Source: CADEEN01 sp031389585 (GTDB taxonomy: Bacteria; Pseudomonadota; Gammaproteobacteria; Burkholderiales; Burkholderiaceae_C). From it: DNA of 25,839 nt. Made by a program: the position numbers and the translations under genes. This document shows positions 1-8,718 of this stretch, in pieces. The notes under the pieces were generated by a model, which ran no database searches, was not told the origin of the DNA, and saw nothing but the letters and a program-made list of their open reading frames with translations. Where the stretch lies: the NCBI GenBank assembly GCA_031389585.1, contig JANMSS010000094.1, positions 1 through 25,839 on the forward strand, given 5' to 3'. The first letter of the stretch is position 1. Every line of letters begins with the position of its first letter.

Positions 1-196
1 TGCGGATGTCGAACTGCGGCTTCTCGTAGTCCTTGGCCAGCCGGTGCATCAAGTCCAGGCCGGCCGACACGCGCTGCGCCATGGGCGTGTGCGTGAACGG
101 CGACAGCGGGTGGTTGTAGAGCTTGGAGGACGCGCTGGCGAACTCCGAGAACGGCGCCATTAGCGCGCGCTGGGTTTCATATAGCTGATACAGCAT
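1..196 (-). CDS. phaZ: Intracellular polyhydroxyalkanoate depolymerase, N-terminal part (gene runs off the left edge)
   Basis: Only the first 65 codons are in the window. The protein begins MLYQLYETQRALMAPFSEFA and continues with a PLSPF stretch and a KDYEKPQFDI stretch. This is the N-terminal signature of the intracellular PHA depolymerase family (PhaZ1 type), cytoplasmic alpha/beta hydrolases that mobilise stored polyhydroxybutyrate granules. The catalytic region lies outside the window. The start is supported by a GGAG ribosome binding site about 7 bases upstream and by agreement with the usual family N-terminus. It points leftward, in the same direction as the aminotransferase gene behind it but separated by 147 bases, so it probably has its own promoter (see 217-245). 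The assignment is from recalled family similarity. Confidence 0.83.
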   Translation of the reverse strand, partial: MLYQLYETQRALMAPFSEFASASSKLYNHPLSPFTHTPMAQRVSAGLDLMHRLAKDYEKPQFDIR

Positions 197-216
197 CTGT
201 CGGCTCCATTCGCGTT

Positions 217-245
217 ATTGTCGCATTATTGGTGCAGCGCAGCAA
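217..245 (-). promoter_or_regulatory. Candidate sigma70-type promoter for phaZ
   Basis: On the minus strand there is TTGCTG (240-245), a 17-base spacer, and GACAAT (217-222), about 20 bases before the phaZ start codon. The -10 matches the consensus at 4 of 6 positions and the -35 at 3 of 6. The spacing is ideal and the surrounding DNA is the most AT-rich in this intergenic gap. No experimental support; assigned by eye. Confidence 0.35.
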
Positions 246-343
246 ATGCGCCGCCCCCATGACGATCGTGGCACCGTCCGGCGAGGTGCAAGTTCGCGAG
301 CGCCAGAAGCAAGCCGTTCAACTTGCAGGCCCGCGTAGTCGGC

Positions 344-1540
344 TTACATCACAGCGGCAATCGCCTTGACCACCGCATCGAGGTTCTTGGCGTTCAGGGC
401 CGCGACGCAAATGCGGCCGGAATCGAGGCCGTAGATGCCATATTCGCTGCGCAGGCGCTGCATTTGCGCCACCGTGAGGCCGGAGTAGCTGAACATGCCT
501 TGCTGGCGCGTGATGTAACTGAGGTCCTGCTGGATGCCGGCGGCCTTCAGCTTGTCGACCAACGCAGTGCGCATGGTCTTGATGCGGGTTCGCATTCCGG
601 CCAGTTCGCGATCCCATTCGGCGCGCAGCGCGGGCGTGGCCAGCACGGTGGCGACAATCTGCGCGCCGTGGATCGGCGGATTCGAATAATTCGCGCGGAT
701 CGCGACTTTCAGTTGCGACAGCACGCGCACGGTTTCGTCGGCACTCTCGCATACCACGCTGAGCGCGCCGACACGCTCGCCGTAGAGCGAAAAGCTTTTC
801 GAGAACGATGTAGCGACGAAGAAGTTCATGCCACTGGCCACAAACAGGCCGACAGCGGCGCCGTCCTCGGCCAAGCCCACACCAAAGCCCTGATAGGCCA
901 TGTCGAGCAAGGGCACTAGGCCGCGGGCCTTGACCAGCGCCACCACCTCGGCCCATTGCGCTAGCGTCAAGTCGTAGCCGGTCGGGTTATGGCAGCAGGC
1001 GTGCAGCACGACGACGGTACCGGGTGTTGCCGATTCGAACGCGCCACACATCGCGGCGAAGTCGATGCCGCGCGCTGCGGCGTCATAGTAGGGGTAGGTG
1101 CCGACTTCGAAGCCGGCGTTGGTGAACAGGGCGCGGTGGTTCTCCCAGCTCGGGTCGCTGATCAGCACCTTGGCGTTGGCGTTGACCCGCTTCAGGAAAT
1201 CCGCGCCGACCTTCAACCCGCCGGTGCCGCCAATGGCCTGCACCGTGGCCACGCGCTTGGCCTGGACGACCGCGCTGTCGGCGTCAAAGACCATGCCTTG
1301 GACTGCCTGGTCATAGGCGGCGATGCCATCGATCGGCAGATAGCCGCGCGGCTTGGCGGCCTCGACCAGTTGCCGCTCGGCCGCGGCAACACAGGCCAGC
1401 AGTGGCAGCTTGCCGTTCTCGTCGTAATAGACACCGACCCCAAGATTGACCTTGTTCGGGTTCGGGTCCGCCAGAAACTGTTCGTTCAGACCCAGGATCG
1501 GGTCGCGCGGGGCCATTTCGACGGCGGAAAACAGGCTCAT
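344..1540 (-). CDS. Aspartate/aromatic amino acid aminotransferase (class I, AspC/TyrB type)
   Basis: A 398-residue PLP enzyme that would transfer the amino group between aspartate or aromatic amino acids and 2-oxoglutarate in the cytoplasm. Landmarks: DPILGL near residue 13, substrate-side GVGVYYDENG (about 35-43), HNPTG with Asn185, Asp213 and Tyr216 of the PLP pocket, the SFSKSFSLYGER block with the Schiff-base lysine at 248 and Arg256, and the carboxylate-binding arginine at 376. Length equals that of E. coli AspC/TyrB (about 397). The reading frame stays open 43 codons further upstream, but I chose the ATG at 1540 because the protein then starts like the family. The ribosome binding site is weak. 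AspC and TyrB cannot be separated from sequence by eye. It is divergent from uvrB with a 97-base gap. Confidence 0.92.
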   Translation of the reverse strand: MSLFSAVEMAPRDPILGLNEQFLADPNPNKVNLGVGVYYDENGKLPLLACVAAAERQLVEAAKPRGYLPIDGIAAYDQAVQGMVFDADSAVVQAKRVATVQAIGGTGGLKVGADFLKRVNANAKVLISDPSWENHRALFTNAGFEVGTYPYYDAAARGIDFAAMCGAFESATPGTVVVLHACCHNPTGYDLTLAQWAEVVALVKARGLVPLLDMAYQGFGVGLAEDGAAVGLFVASGMNFFVATSFSKSFSLYGERVGALSVVCESADETVRVLSQLKVAIRANYSNPPIHGAQIVATVLATPALRAEWDRELAGMRTRIKTMRTALVDKLKAAGIQQDLSYITRQQGMFSYSGLTVAQMQRLRSEYGIYGLDSGRICVAALNAKNLDAVVKAIAAVM

Positions 1541-1570
1541 GGCAGGGTGTTTGCTGCAGGGTGTGGAGGC

Positions 1571-1595
1571 GCAGCGCCGCAGTGCGGTACGCTGC
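1571..1595. promoter_or_regulatory. Strong dyad/hairpin between divergent aminotransferase gene and uvrB
   Basis: GCAGCGCCGC (1571-1580), loop AGT, GCGG (1584-1587), a two-base TA bulge, then CGCTGC (1590-1595). This gives ten base pairs around a three-base loop. On the minus strand a TAAAAT (complement of 1608-1613) lies just upstream and could be a -10 box for the aminotransferase gene, which would place the hairpin in that gene's leader. On the plus strand it lies just before uvrB. It has no T-run, so it is not a typical intrinsic terminator. Function unknown. Confidence 0.4.
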
Positions 1596-1637
1596 TCGGT
1601 GGTCCCGATTTTACGGGGCAAGCCCTGAGCAGCACGG

Positions 1638-3764
<2,127 letters not shown>

Positions 3765-3777
3765 GGCGTTTGGCGAC

Positions 3778-4863
3778 ATGAACCCGACCCGGCTCGAAAA
3801 CGCGCTCGCCTTTGCCCGCCGCTTCGGGCTGGAGGCGCCGATCCTGATGGCGCCCATGGCCGGCGCCTGCCCGGTGGCGCTGGCTGCCGCGGTGGCCGAT
3901 GGCGGAGGCCTGGGCGGTTTCGGGGCGCTGCTGCACGAGCCTGCGGGCATTGCGCAGTGGGTGGCCGACTACCGGGCGCGCACCTCGCGGGCGCTGCAGA
4001 TCAACCTGTGGGTGCCCGACCCGGCGCCGCAGCGCGATGCCGATCACGAAGTCGCGGTGCGCGAGTTCCTTGAACGCTGGGGCCCGGCGGTGGGCTCTGC
4101 AGCCTGCGATGTTGGCCCGCACTCGTTCGAGGCCCAGTGCGAGGCCGTGCTGGCAGTTCGGCCCCAAGTGGTGTCGTCGATCATGGGGCTGTACCCGAGC
4201 GCCTTTGTGCAGCGGCTGAAGGACGCCGACATCGCCTGGTTCGCGAACGTCACAACCGTGGCCGAGGCCCGCGCCGCCGCCGCCGCCGGCGCCGATGTGA
4301 TCGTGGCCCAGGGCAGCGAGGCGGGAGGGCACCGCGGCACCTTTGAGGCCGGCTGGGCCCGCGAGCGCGCGGTCGGGCTGTTTGCGTTGCTGCCGCAGGT
4401 GGTCGATGCCGTCGATCGGCCAGTCGTGGCCGCCGGCGGCATCGCCGACGCCCGTGGCGTTGCCGCAGCGTTGACGCTGGGTGCCAGCGCCGTCCAGATC
4501 GGCACGGGGCTGTTGCGTTGTCCGGAGGCGGGCATCGCCAAGTGCTGGGCCGATGCGCTGGCCAGTCTGGCGCCCGAGGACACGCGGCTCACACGCGCCT
4601 TCTCCGGCCGCTGGGGGCGTGCGATCGAGAACGACTATGTGCGCGCGGCGATGGCGCCCGAGTCACCGGTGCCCGCGCCCTACCCGGTTCAGCGGGGTCT
4701 GACGGCCGCGATGCGCCGGGCCGCCGAGCAGGCCGGAGATGCTCAGCGCATGCAGGCATGGGCCGGGCAGGGCGCCGCGCTGGCGCGCCCAGTTCCGGCG
4801 GCGATGTTGGTGCGTGAGCTGTGGGTGGGTGCGCGCGCATTGCTGGAAGGGACGCCCGAATGA
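3778..4863 (+). CDS. Nitronate monooxygenase-like FMN enzyme (2-nitropropane dioxygenase family)
   Basis: A 361-residue TIM-barrel flavoprotein. The family oxidises alkyl nitronates (for example propionate 3-nitronate) to carbonyls using FMN and oxygen. Visible: N-terminal PILMAPMAGA (21-30), GSEAGGHRGTF (179-189) with the expected catalytic base His185, the FMN phosphate-binding AAGGIADARGV (218-228), GASAVQIGTGLL (235-246), the TRAFSGRWGR block (272-281) and a C-terminal WAGQGAALAR. The frame is open upstream inside the uvrB end, but ATG 3778 gives the family N-terminus. It starts 13 bases after uvrB and its TGA overlaps the next gene's ATG. The true substrate is unknown; related enoyl-ACP reductases (FabK) share this fold. 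Confidence 0.88.
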   Translation: MNPTRLENALAFARRFGLEAPILMAPMAGACPVALAAAVADGGGLGGFGALLHEPAGIAQWVADYRARTSRALQINLWVPDPAPQRDADHEVAVREFLERWGPAVGSAACDVGPHSFEAQCEAVLAVRPQVVSSIMGLYPSAFVQRLKDADIAWFANVTTVAEARAAAAAGADVIVAQGSEAGGHRGTFEAGWARERAVGLFALLPQVVDAVDRPVVAAGGIADARGVAAALTLGASAVQIGTGLLRCPEAGIAKCWADALASLAPEDTRLTRAFSGRWGRAIENDYVRAAMAPESPVPAPYPVQRGLTAAMRRAAEQAGDAQRMQAWAGQGAALARPVPAAMLVRELWVGARALLEGTPE

Positions 4864-5330
4864 GCACGGCAGCGCTGCGCGTCCTGATGGTGTGTCTTGG
4901 CAACATCTGCCGCTCACCGACGGCTGAAGTTGTGCTCCGTGAGCGCCTGCGTGCCAGCGACCTGCACGGCAGCGTGGAGGTCGACTCGGCGGGCACGGGT
5001 GACTGGCATGCAGGCTTACCACCCGACTTGCGCTCCCAGCGTCATGCGTCCAAGCGCGGCTACGACCTGTCAACCCTGAGAGCGCGCAAGGTGGTTGAGG
5101 CGGACTTCAGCCGTTTCGATCTGCTGCTGGCCATGGACCACGACAACCTCGCCGACCTGGAACGTTTGCGCCCCGATGGCTCGCGCGCCGAGTTGCGACT
5201 GTTCGCAGCGGTCGAGGTGCCCGATCCGTACGGCGGCGGGCCCGGCGGATTCGATCGGGTGCTCGACATCGTCGAGCAAGCCAGCGACTGGTGGGTCGCC
5301 GAGTTGCGGGGTCGGCTAGGAACTTCCTGA
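4860..5330 (+). CDS. Low-molecular-weight protein tyrosine phosphatase
   Basis: A 156-residue cytosolic phosphatase. The P-loop CLGNICRS places the nucleophile at Cys12 and the phosphate-binding arginine at Arg18 (C-X5-R). The general acid is Asp122 in the DPYGGG motif (122-127). Asn15 and Ser19, the conserved helper residues of the family, are present. Length is normal (about 150-160). It starts in an ATGA overlap with the nitronate-monooxygenase-like gene, so the two are likely co-translated. It ends eight bases before the isc promoter region. Cellular substrates cannot be inferred; nothing nearby indicates capsule or exopolysaccharide genes, the usual partners of the Wzb-type subgroup. Confidence 0.93.
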   Translation: MSTAALRVLMVCLGNICRSPTAEVVLRERLRASDLHGSVEVDSAGTGDWHAGLPPDLRSQRHASKRGYDLSTLRARKVVEADFSRFDLLLAMDHDNLADLERLRPDGSRAELRLFAAVEVPDPYGGGPGGFDRVLDIVEQASDWWVAELRGRLGTS

Positions 5331-5337
5331 GCTGAAC

Positions 5338-5354
5338 CCGACAAAAATACTCGG
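5338..5354. promoter_or_regulatory. IscR-type (type 1) binding site, upstream copy
   Basis: The 17-base core CCGACAAAAATACTCGG matches the inner part of the enterobacterial type 1 IscR consensus (YYGACTRWWWYAGTCRR, recalled from E. coli work) at 15 of 17 positions. It covers the -35 box. The match is by eye; the consensus may differ in betaproteobacteria. Confidence 0.55.
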
Positions 5355-5367
5355 CTTCAGCTATACT
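5338..5367 (+). promoter_or_regulatory. isc operon promoter
   Basis: CCGACA (5338-5343, 4 of 6 matches to the -35 consensus), an 18-base spacer, and TATACT (5362-5367, 5 of 6 matches to the -10 consensus). Transcription would start near 5374 and give a leader of about 105 bases before iscR. Both boxes lie inside the two IscR-like sites described separately, which is the geometry expected for repression. The region is locally AT-rich in otherwise GC-rich DNA. Confidence 0.6.
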
Positions 5368-5387
5368 TGACTAAACTTATCGGAATA
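5363..5387. promoter_or_regulatory. IscR-type (type 1) binding site, downstream copy
   Basis: The left half ATACTTGACT is a perfect match to the type 1 consensus and the right half keeps the TCGG. The 17-base core (5367-5383) matches at 14 of 17 positions. It starts within the -10 box and covers the likely transcription start. It lies 29 bases from the upstream copy, core start to core start. Holo-IscR bound here would be expected to repress the operon when clusters are plentiful. Confidence 0.6.
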
Positions 5388-5479
5388 AACCAAGGGTTAT
5401 CCCGCGGATGTGCCGCCACGATGGCGGGGCAGTTCTGCAGCGAACCCGGGATCGTTTCTGACCCCCACAGGAGTCCATC

Positions 5480-6016
5480 ATGCGTCTCACGACCAAAGGC
5501 CGTTTTGCCGTCACCGCGATGATTGACCTTGGCTTGCGCTCAACCACCGGGCCGGTGGCGCTGGCGGCAATCAGCGCACGGCAGCAAATCTCGCTGTCCT
5601 ACCTCGAACAGTTGTTCGGCAAGCTGCGCCGTGCCCAACTGGTGGAAAGCACGCGCGGTCCCGGAGGGGGCTATTCGCTGGGGCGTGAGGCGGCGGAAAT
5701 CACCGTGGCCGACATCATCGTCGCCGTGGACGAGCCGATCGACGCGACCGGCTGCGGCGGCCGGGAAAATTGCATGGGCGACGACAACGGCAAGTGCATG
5801 ACGCACGACCTGTGGACTGCACTCAACACCAAGATGATCGATTTCCTCAGCTCAGTTTCGCTGAAGAAGCTCGTCGATGAGCAGCTTGCCAAGGGCGTGT
5901 CGGTGGTCGCGTCACCGATCAAACGTGCCATTTCTTCGGCGCCGGTCGTCAAACCGATTCGCATCACGGCACCGAATTCCGTGTTCGCCCTCGGCGATGC
6001 GGCCTTGAGCAAATAG
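5480..6016 (+). CDS. iscR: Iron-sulfur cluster assembly transcription regulator IscR
   Basis: A 178-residue Rrf2-family winged-helix regulator that binds a [2Fe-2S] cluster and controls the isc operon. The N-terminus MRLTTKGRFAVTAMIDL, the helix-turn-helix with SLSYLEQLFGKLRRA (38-52), and the wing GPGGGYSLGR (60-69) are typical. Cluster ligands by position are Cys92, Cys98, Cys106 and probably His109 in CMTHDLW. The second and third cysteines are separated by seven residues, against five in E. coli as I recall it. Length is slightly above E. coli (162) because of a longer C-terminal tail. A clear AGGAG at 5469-5473 supports the start. First gene of the operon, downstream of two IscR-like sites. 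Confidence 0.96.
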   Translation: MRLTTKGRFAVTAMIDLGLRSTTGPVALAAISARQQISLSYLEQLFGKLRRAQLVESTRGPGGGYSLGREAAEITVADIIVAVDEPIDATGCGGRENCMGDDNGKCMTHDLWTALNTKMIDFLSSVSLKKLVDEQLAKGVSVVASPIKRAISSAPVVKPIRITAPNSVFALGDAALSK

Positions 6017-6052
6017 TCGACACCCCCGCCGAGAAACTACGACCAGACTGCC

Positions 6053-7273
6053 ATGGACATGACACCGCATTTCCCGATCTACATGGACTACGGCGCCACG
6101 ACGCCGGTCGACCCGCGCGTGGTCGACGCGATGGTGCCGTGGCTGCGCGAGCACTTTGGCAATCCGGCGTCGCGCAGTCACGCCTGGGGCTGGGAAGCCG
6201 AAGCGGCCGTCGAGAAGGCGCGAGTGCAGGTGGCCGAGTTGATCGGCGCCGATCCGCGCGAGATCGTCTGGACCTCGGGCGCCACCGAGAGCGACAACCT
6301 GGCGCTGAAGGGTGCGGCAAACTTCTACAAGACGCGCGGCAAACACATTGTGACGGTCAAGACCGAGCACAAGGCCGTGCTCGACACCTGCCGTGAACTC
6401 GAGCGTCAGGGTTTCGAGGTGACTTATCTTGCGGTGCAGGAAGACGGCCTGCTCGACCTCGAAGCCTTCAAGGCGGCGCTGCGGCCCGACACGATCCTGG
6501 CCTCGGTGATGTTCGTCAACAACGAGATCGGCGTCATCCAGGACATCCAGGCCATCGGCACGCTATGCCGCGAGCGCGGCATCATCTTTCACGTCGACGC
6601 GGCGCAGGCCACTGGCAAGGTGGCGATCGACCTGGCGACGCTGCAGGTCGATTTGATGAGCCTGGCCTCGCACAAGACCTACGGCCCCAAGGGCATCGGC
6701 GCGCTGTATGTGCGCAGGAAGCCGCGGGTGCGCATTGAGGCGCAGATGCATGGCGGTGGCCATGAGCGCGGCATGCGATCGGGCACCCTGCCGACGCACC
6801 AGTGCGTCGGGATGGGCGAGGCCTTTCGCATTGCGCGCGAGGAAATGGGCGTTGAGAGCGAACGCATCCGCATGCTGCAGCAGCGTCTGCTGCGCGGGTT
6901 GCAAGACATCGAGCAGGTGTTCGTCAACGGCCACGTCGAGCAGCGAGTACCGCACAACCTGAACATCAGCTTCAACTACGTTGAGGGCGAGTCGCTGATC
7001 ATGTGTGTGAAGGGCATCGCGGTGAGTTCGGGCTCGGCCTGCACCTCGGCCAGCCTCGAGCCGAGCTATGTGCTGCGTGCACTCGGCCGCAGCGACGAGT
7101 TGGCGCATTCGAGCCTGCGCATGACGATCGGCCGCTTCACCACCGAGGAAGAAATAGACTTTGCGGTCAGCACGCTGAAGGACCGCGTGGCCAAGCTGCG
7201 GGACCTCTCGCCGCTGTGGGAAATGTTCAAGGACGGCATCGACATCAGCACGATCCAGTGGACCGCGCATTGA
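6053..7273 (+). CDS. iscS: Cysteine desulfurase IscS
   Basis: A 406-residue PLP enzyme that takes sulfur from L-cysteine as a persulfide and passes it to IscU and other acceptors. Visible: PIYMDYGATTPVDPRV at the N-terminus, TEHKAVL with His106 stacking on PLP, Asp182 and Gln185 in the cofactor pocket, the Schiff-base lysine 208 in SHKTYGPKG, and the mobile persulfide-carrying Cys330 in SSGSACTSASLEPSYVL. The C-terminal IQWTAH, which contacts IscU in the family, is intact. ATG 6059 is an alternative start two codons later; neither has a strong Shine-Dalgarno. It lies 36 bases after iscR and 18 bases before iscU. Confidence 0.97.
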   Translation: MDMTPHFPIYMDYGATTPVDPRVVDAMVPWLREHFGNPASRSHAWGWEAEAAVEKARVQVAELIGADPREIVWTSGATESDNLALKGAANFYKTRGKHIVTVKTEHKAVLDTCRELERQGFEVTYLAVQEDGLLDLEAFKAALRPDTILASVMFVNNEIGVIQDIQAIGTLCRERGIIFHVDAAQATGKVAIDLATLQVDLMSLASHKTYGPKGIGALYVRRKPRVRIEAQMHGGGHERGMRSGTLPTHQCVGMGEAFRIAREEMGVESERIRMLQQRLLRGLQDIEQVFVNGHVEQRVPHNLNISFNYVEGESLIMCVKGIAVSSGSACTSASLEPSYVLRALGRSDELAHSSLRMTIGRFTTEEEIDFAVSTLKDRVAKLRDLSPLWEMFKDGIDISTIQWTAH

Positions 7274-7291
7274 ATTTCAAGGAGAACTGAC

Positions 7292-7678
7292 ATGGCATAC
7301 AGCGAAAAGGTCATTGACCACTACGAAAACCCGCGCAACGTCGGCTCGTTCGAAAAGGGCGACGACACGGTCGGCACCGGTATGGTCGGTGCGCCGGCCT
7401 GCGGCGATGTGATGAAGCTTCAGATCAAGGTCAACCCGACCACCGGGCTGATCGAAGACGCCAAGTTCAAGACCTACGGCTGCGGATCGGCGATCGCGTC
7501 GAGCTCGCTGGTCACGGAGTGGGTCAAGGGCAAGTCCCTTGACGAGGCGTTGACGATCAAGAACACGCGCATCGCCCATGAGTTGGCGCTGCCGCCGGTG
7601 AAGATCCACTGCTCGATCCTGGCCGAGGACGCGATCAAGGCGGCGGTCGAGGACTACAAAGCCAAGAAGGCCCACTGA
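7292..7678 (+). CDS. iscU: Iron-sulfur cluster assembly scaffold IscU
   Basis: A 128-residue scaffold on which IscS-derived sulfur and iron are built into [2Fe-2S] clusters. The three ligand cysteines are Cys37 (GAPACGD, with Asp39), Cys64 (TYGCGSA) and Cys107 (KIHCSIL). The LPPVK motif recognised by HscA is at 100-104. Length matches E. coli IscU (128). An excellent AAGGAG at 7279-7284 precedes the ATG by seven bases, the best ribosome binding site in the operon, consistent with high scaffold demand. Confidence 0.98.
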   Translation: MAYSEKVIDHYENPRNVGSFEKGDDTVGTGMVGAPACGDVMKLQIKVNPTTGLIEDAKFKTYGCGSAIASSSLVTEWVKGKSLDEALTIKNTRIAHELALPPVKIHCSILAEDAIKAAVEDYKAKKAH

Positions 7679-7683
7679 AGCCC

Positions 7684-8007
7684 ATGCCTGTCACCCTGAC
7701 CGAAGCTGCGGCGCGCCATGTCAGCCGCTACATCTCTCGCCGCGGCAAGGGCGTCGGCGTGCGCCTGGGCGTCAAGACCACGGGTTGCTCGGGCCTGGCT
7801 TACAAGCTCGAGTACGCCGACGATGTGGCGCCAGAAGACCATGTCTTCGAGGGCCACGGCGTCAAGATCCTGATCGATCCGAAGAGCCTGCCCTACCTTG
7901 AGGGCACCGAACTCGATTTCGTGCGCGAAGGGCTGAACGAAGGCTTCAAGTTCCACAACCCGCGGGAGAAAGATCGCTGCGGCTGTGGCGAGTCGTTCCG
8001 CGTCTAG
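7684..8007 (+). CDS. iscA: Iron-sulfur cluster assembly protein IscA (A-type carrier)
   Basis: A 107-residue A-type carrier thought to move or mature [4Fe-4S] clusters. The invariant cysteines are Cys35 (TTGCSGLAY) and the C-terminal pair Cys99 and Cys101 (DRCGCGESF), at the same positions as in E. coli IscA (107 residues). It starts five bases after the iscU stop. It is followed by an unusually long 178-base gap before hscB. Confidence 0.97.
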   Translation: MPVTLTEAAARHVSRYISRRGKGVGVRLGVKTTGCSGLAYKLEYADDVAPEDHVFEGHGVKILIDPKSLPYLEGTELDFVREGLNEGFKFHNPREKDRCGCGESFRV

Positions 8008-8012
8008 CGAGG

Positions 8013-8036
8013 GCGCCGCACCAGCAGTTGTGGCGC
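8013..8036 (+). other. RNA hairpin just after iscA
   Basis: GCGCCGCA (8013-8020) pairs with TGTGGCGC (8029-8036) through seven Watson-Crick pairs and one G-U, around an eight-base loop, five bases after the iscA stop. There is no following T-run, so it does not look like an intrinsic terminator. It could stabilise the upstream iscRSUA part of the transcript or mark a processing point. Seen in sequence; role inferred. Confidence 0.4.
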
Positions 8037-8081
8037 AGCCGCGCGTCTCGTGACGCTTGCGCGCATCGATGCCCGAGAACC

Positions 8082-8189
8082 ATGAGTACCGAGATCTCCA
8101 ATCGACCCGAGCGTGCTGATCTTCCACAGGTCGTGGCACGGGTCGAGCGCGACCGCTCGCCGCTCTGCACCAACCGCCTCGCGCCATGA
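8082..8189 (+). CDS. Possible 35-residue peptide overlapping the hscB start
   Basis: An ATG at 8082 opens a frame MSTEISNRPERADLPQ... ending at a TGA (8187-8189) that overlaps the hscB ATG in an ATGA arrangement, the usual form of translational coupling in this window. The peptide is polar and charged, has one cysteine near its end and shows no domain I recognise. The ribosome binding site is poor (GAGAA). It may be a real leader peptide, or a chance frame in a GC-rich gap. The neighbouring gap is long for this operon, which makes the frame worth listing. Confidence 0.2.
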   Translation: MSTEISNRPERADLPQVVARVERDRSPLCTNRLAP

Positions 8190-8704
8190 AGCTCGACGAC
8201 AACGACTTCGTGCTGTTCGGCTTGCCTGAACAGTTCGACCTCGATCGGGCTGACCTCGATGCACGTTGGCGTCGCCTGCAAGCCTCGGCACACCCGGACC
8301 GCTTTGCTGCCGAGGGCGCGGCCGCGCAGCGCCTGGCAATGCAATGGTCGGTGCGAATCAACGAAGCCTTTCGCCGCCTGCGCGAGCCACTCGCGCGGGC
8401 GACCTACCTGTGTGAACTGCGCGGCGCACCGATCGCTGCGAACACGAACACGGCCATGCCGGTTGAGTTCCTGATGCAGCAGATGGCCTGGCGCGAGGCG
8501 CTCGAGGAGGCCGGCGACGACGCCGGGTTGGCCGCGCTCGACACCGAGGTGCGAGCAGCCGAAGCCGATCTGCTGGTGCAAGTAGAGGCGCTGCTTGACG
8601 ATCAGGCGGCGCCCGCGCTGGCGGCCGAGCGTGTTCGCGCGCTGATGTTCATCCAGCGATTTCGTGCCGACCTGTGCGAGCGGCTCGATACCTTGCAAGA
8701 GTGA
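8186..8704 (+). CDS. hscB: Fe-S co-chaperone HscB (Hsc20)
   Basis: A 172-residue J-domain co-chaperone that delivers IscU to HscA and stimulates its ATPase. The J-domain covers about residues 5-75, with FVLFGLPEQF near the start and the catalytic HPD at 36-38. The remaining C-terminal part is the three-helix IscU-binding domain. Length is close to E. coli HscB (171). No clear Shine-Dalgarno is seen; an ATGA overlap with a 35-codon frame may supply translation. It lies 14 bases before hscA. Confidence 0.95.
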   Translation: MKLDDNDFVLFGLPEQFDLDRADLDARWRRLQASAHPDRFAAEGAAAQRLAMQWSVRINEAFRRLREPLARATYLCELRGAPIAANTNTAMPVEFLMQQMAWREALEEAGDDAGLAALDTEVRAAEADLLVQVEALLDDQAAPALAAERVRALMFIQRFRADLCERLDTLQE

Positions 8705-8718
8705 CTGCATCGCAAGCC

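Noticed and set aside
311..328. GCAAG/CTTGC hairpin as terminator for the aminotransferase gene
   Set aside because: Only five pairs with an eight-base loop and no T-run in the right direction.
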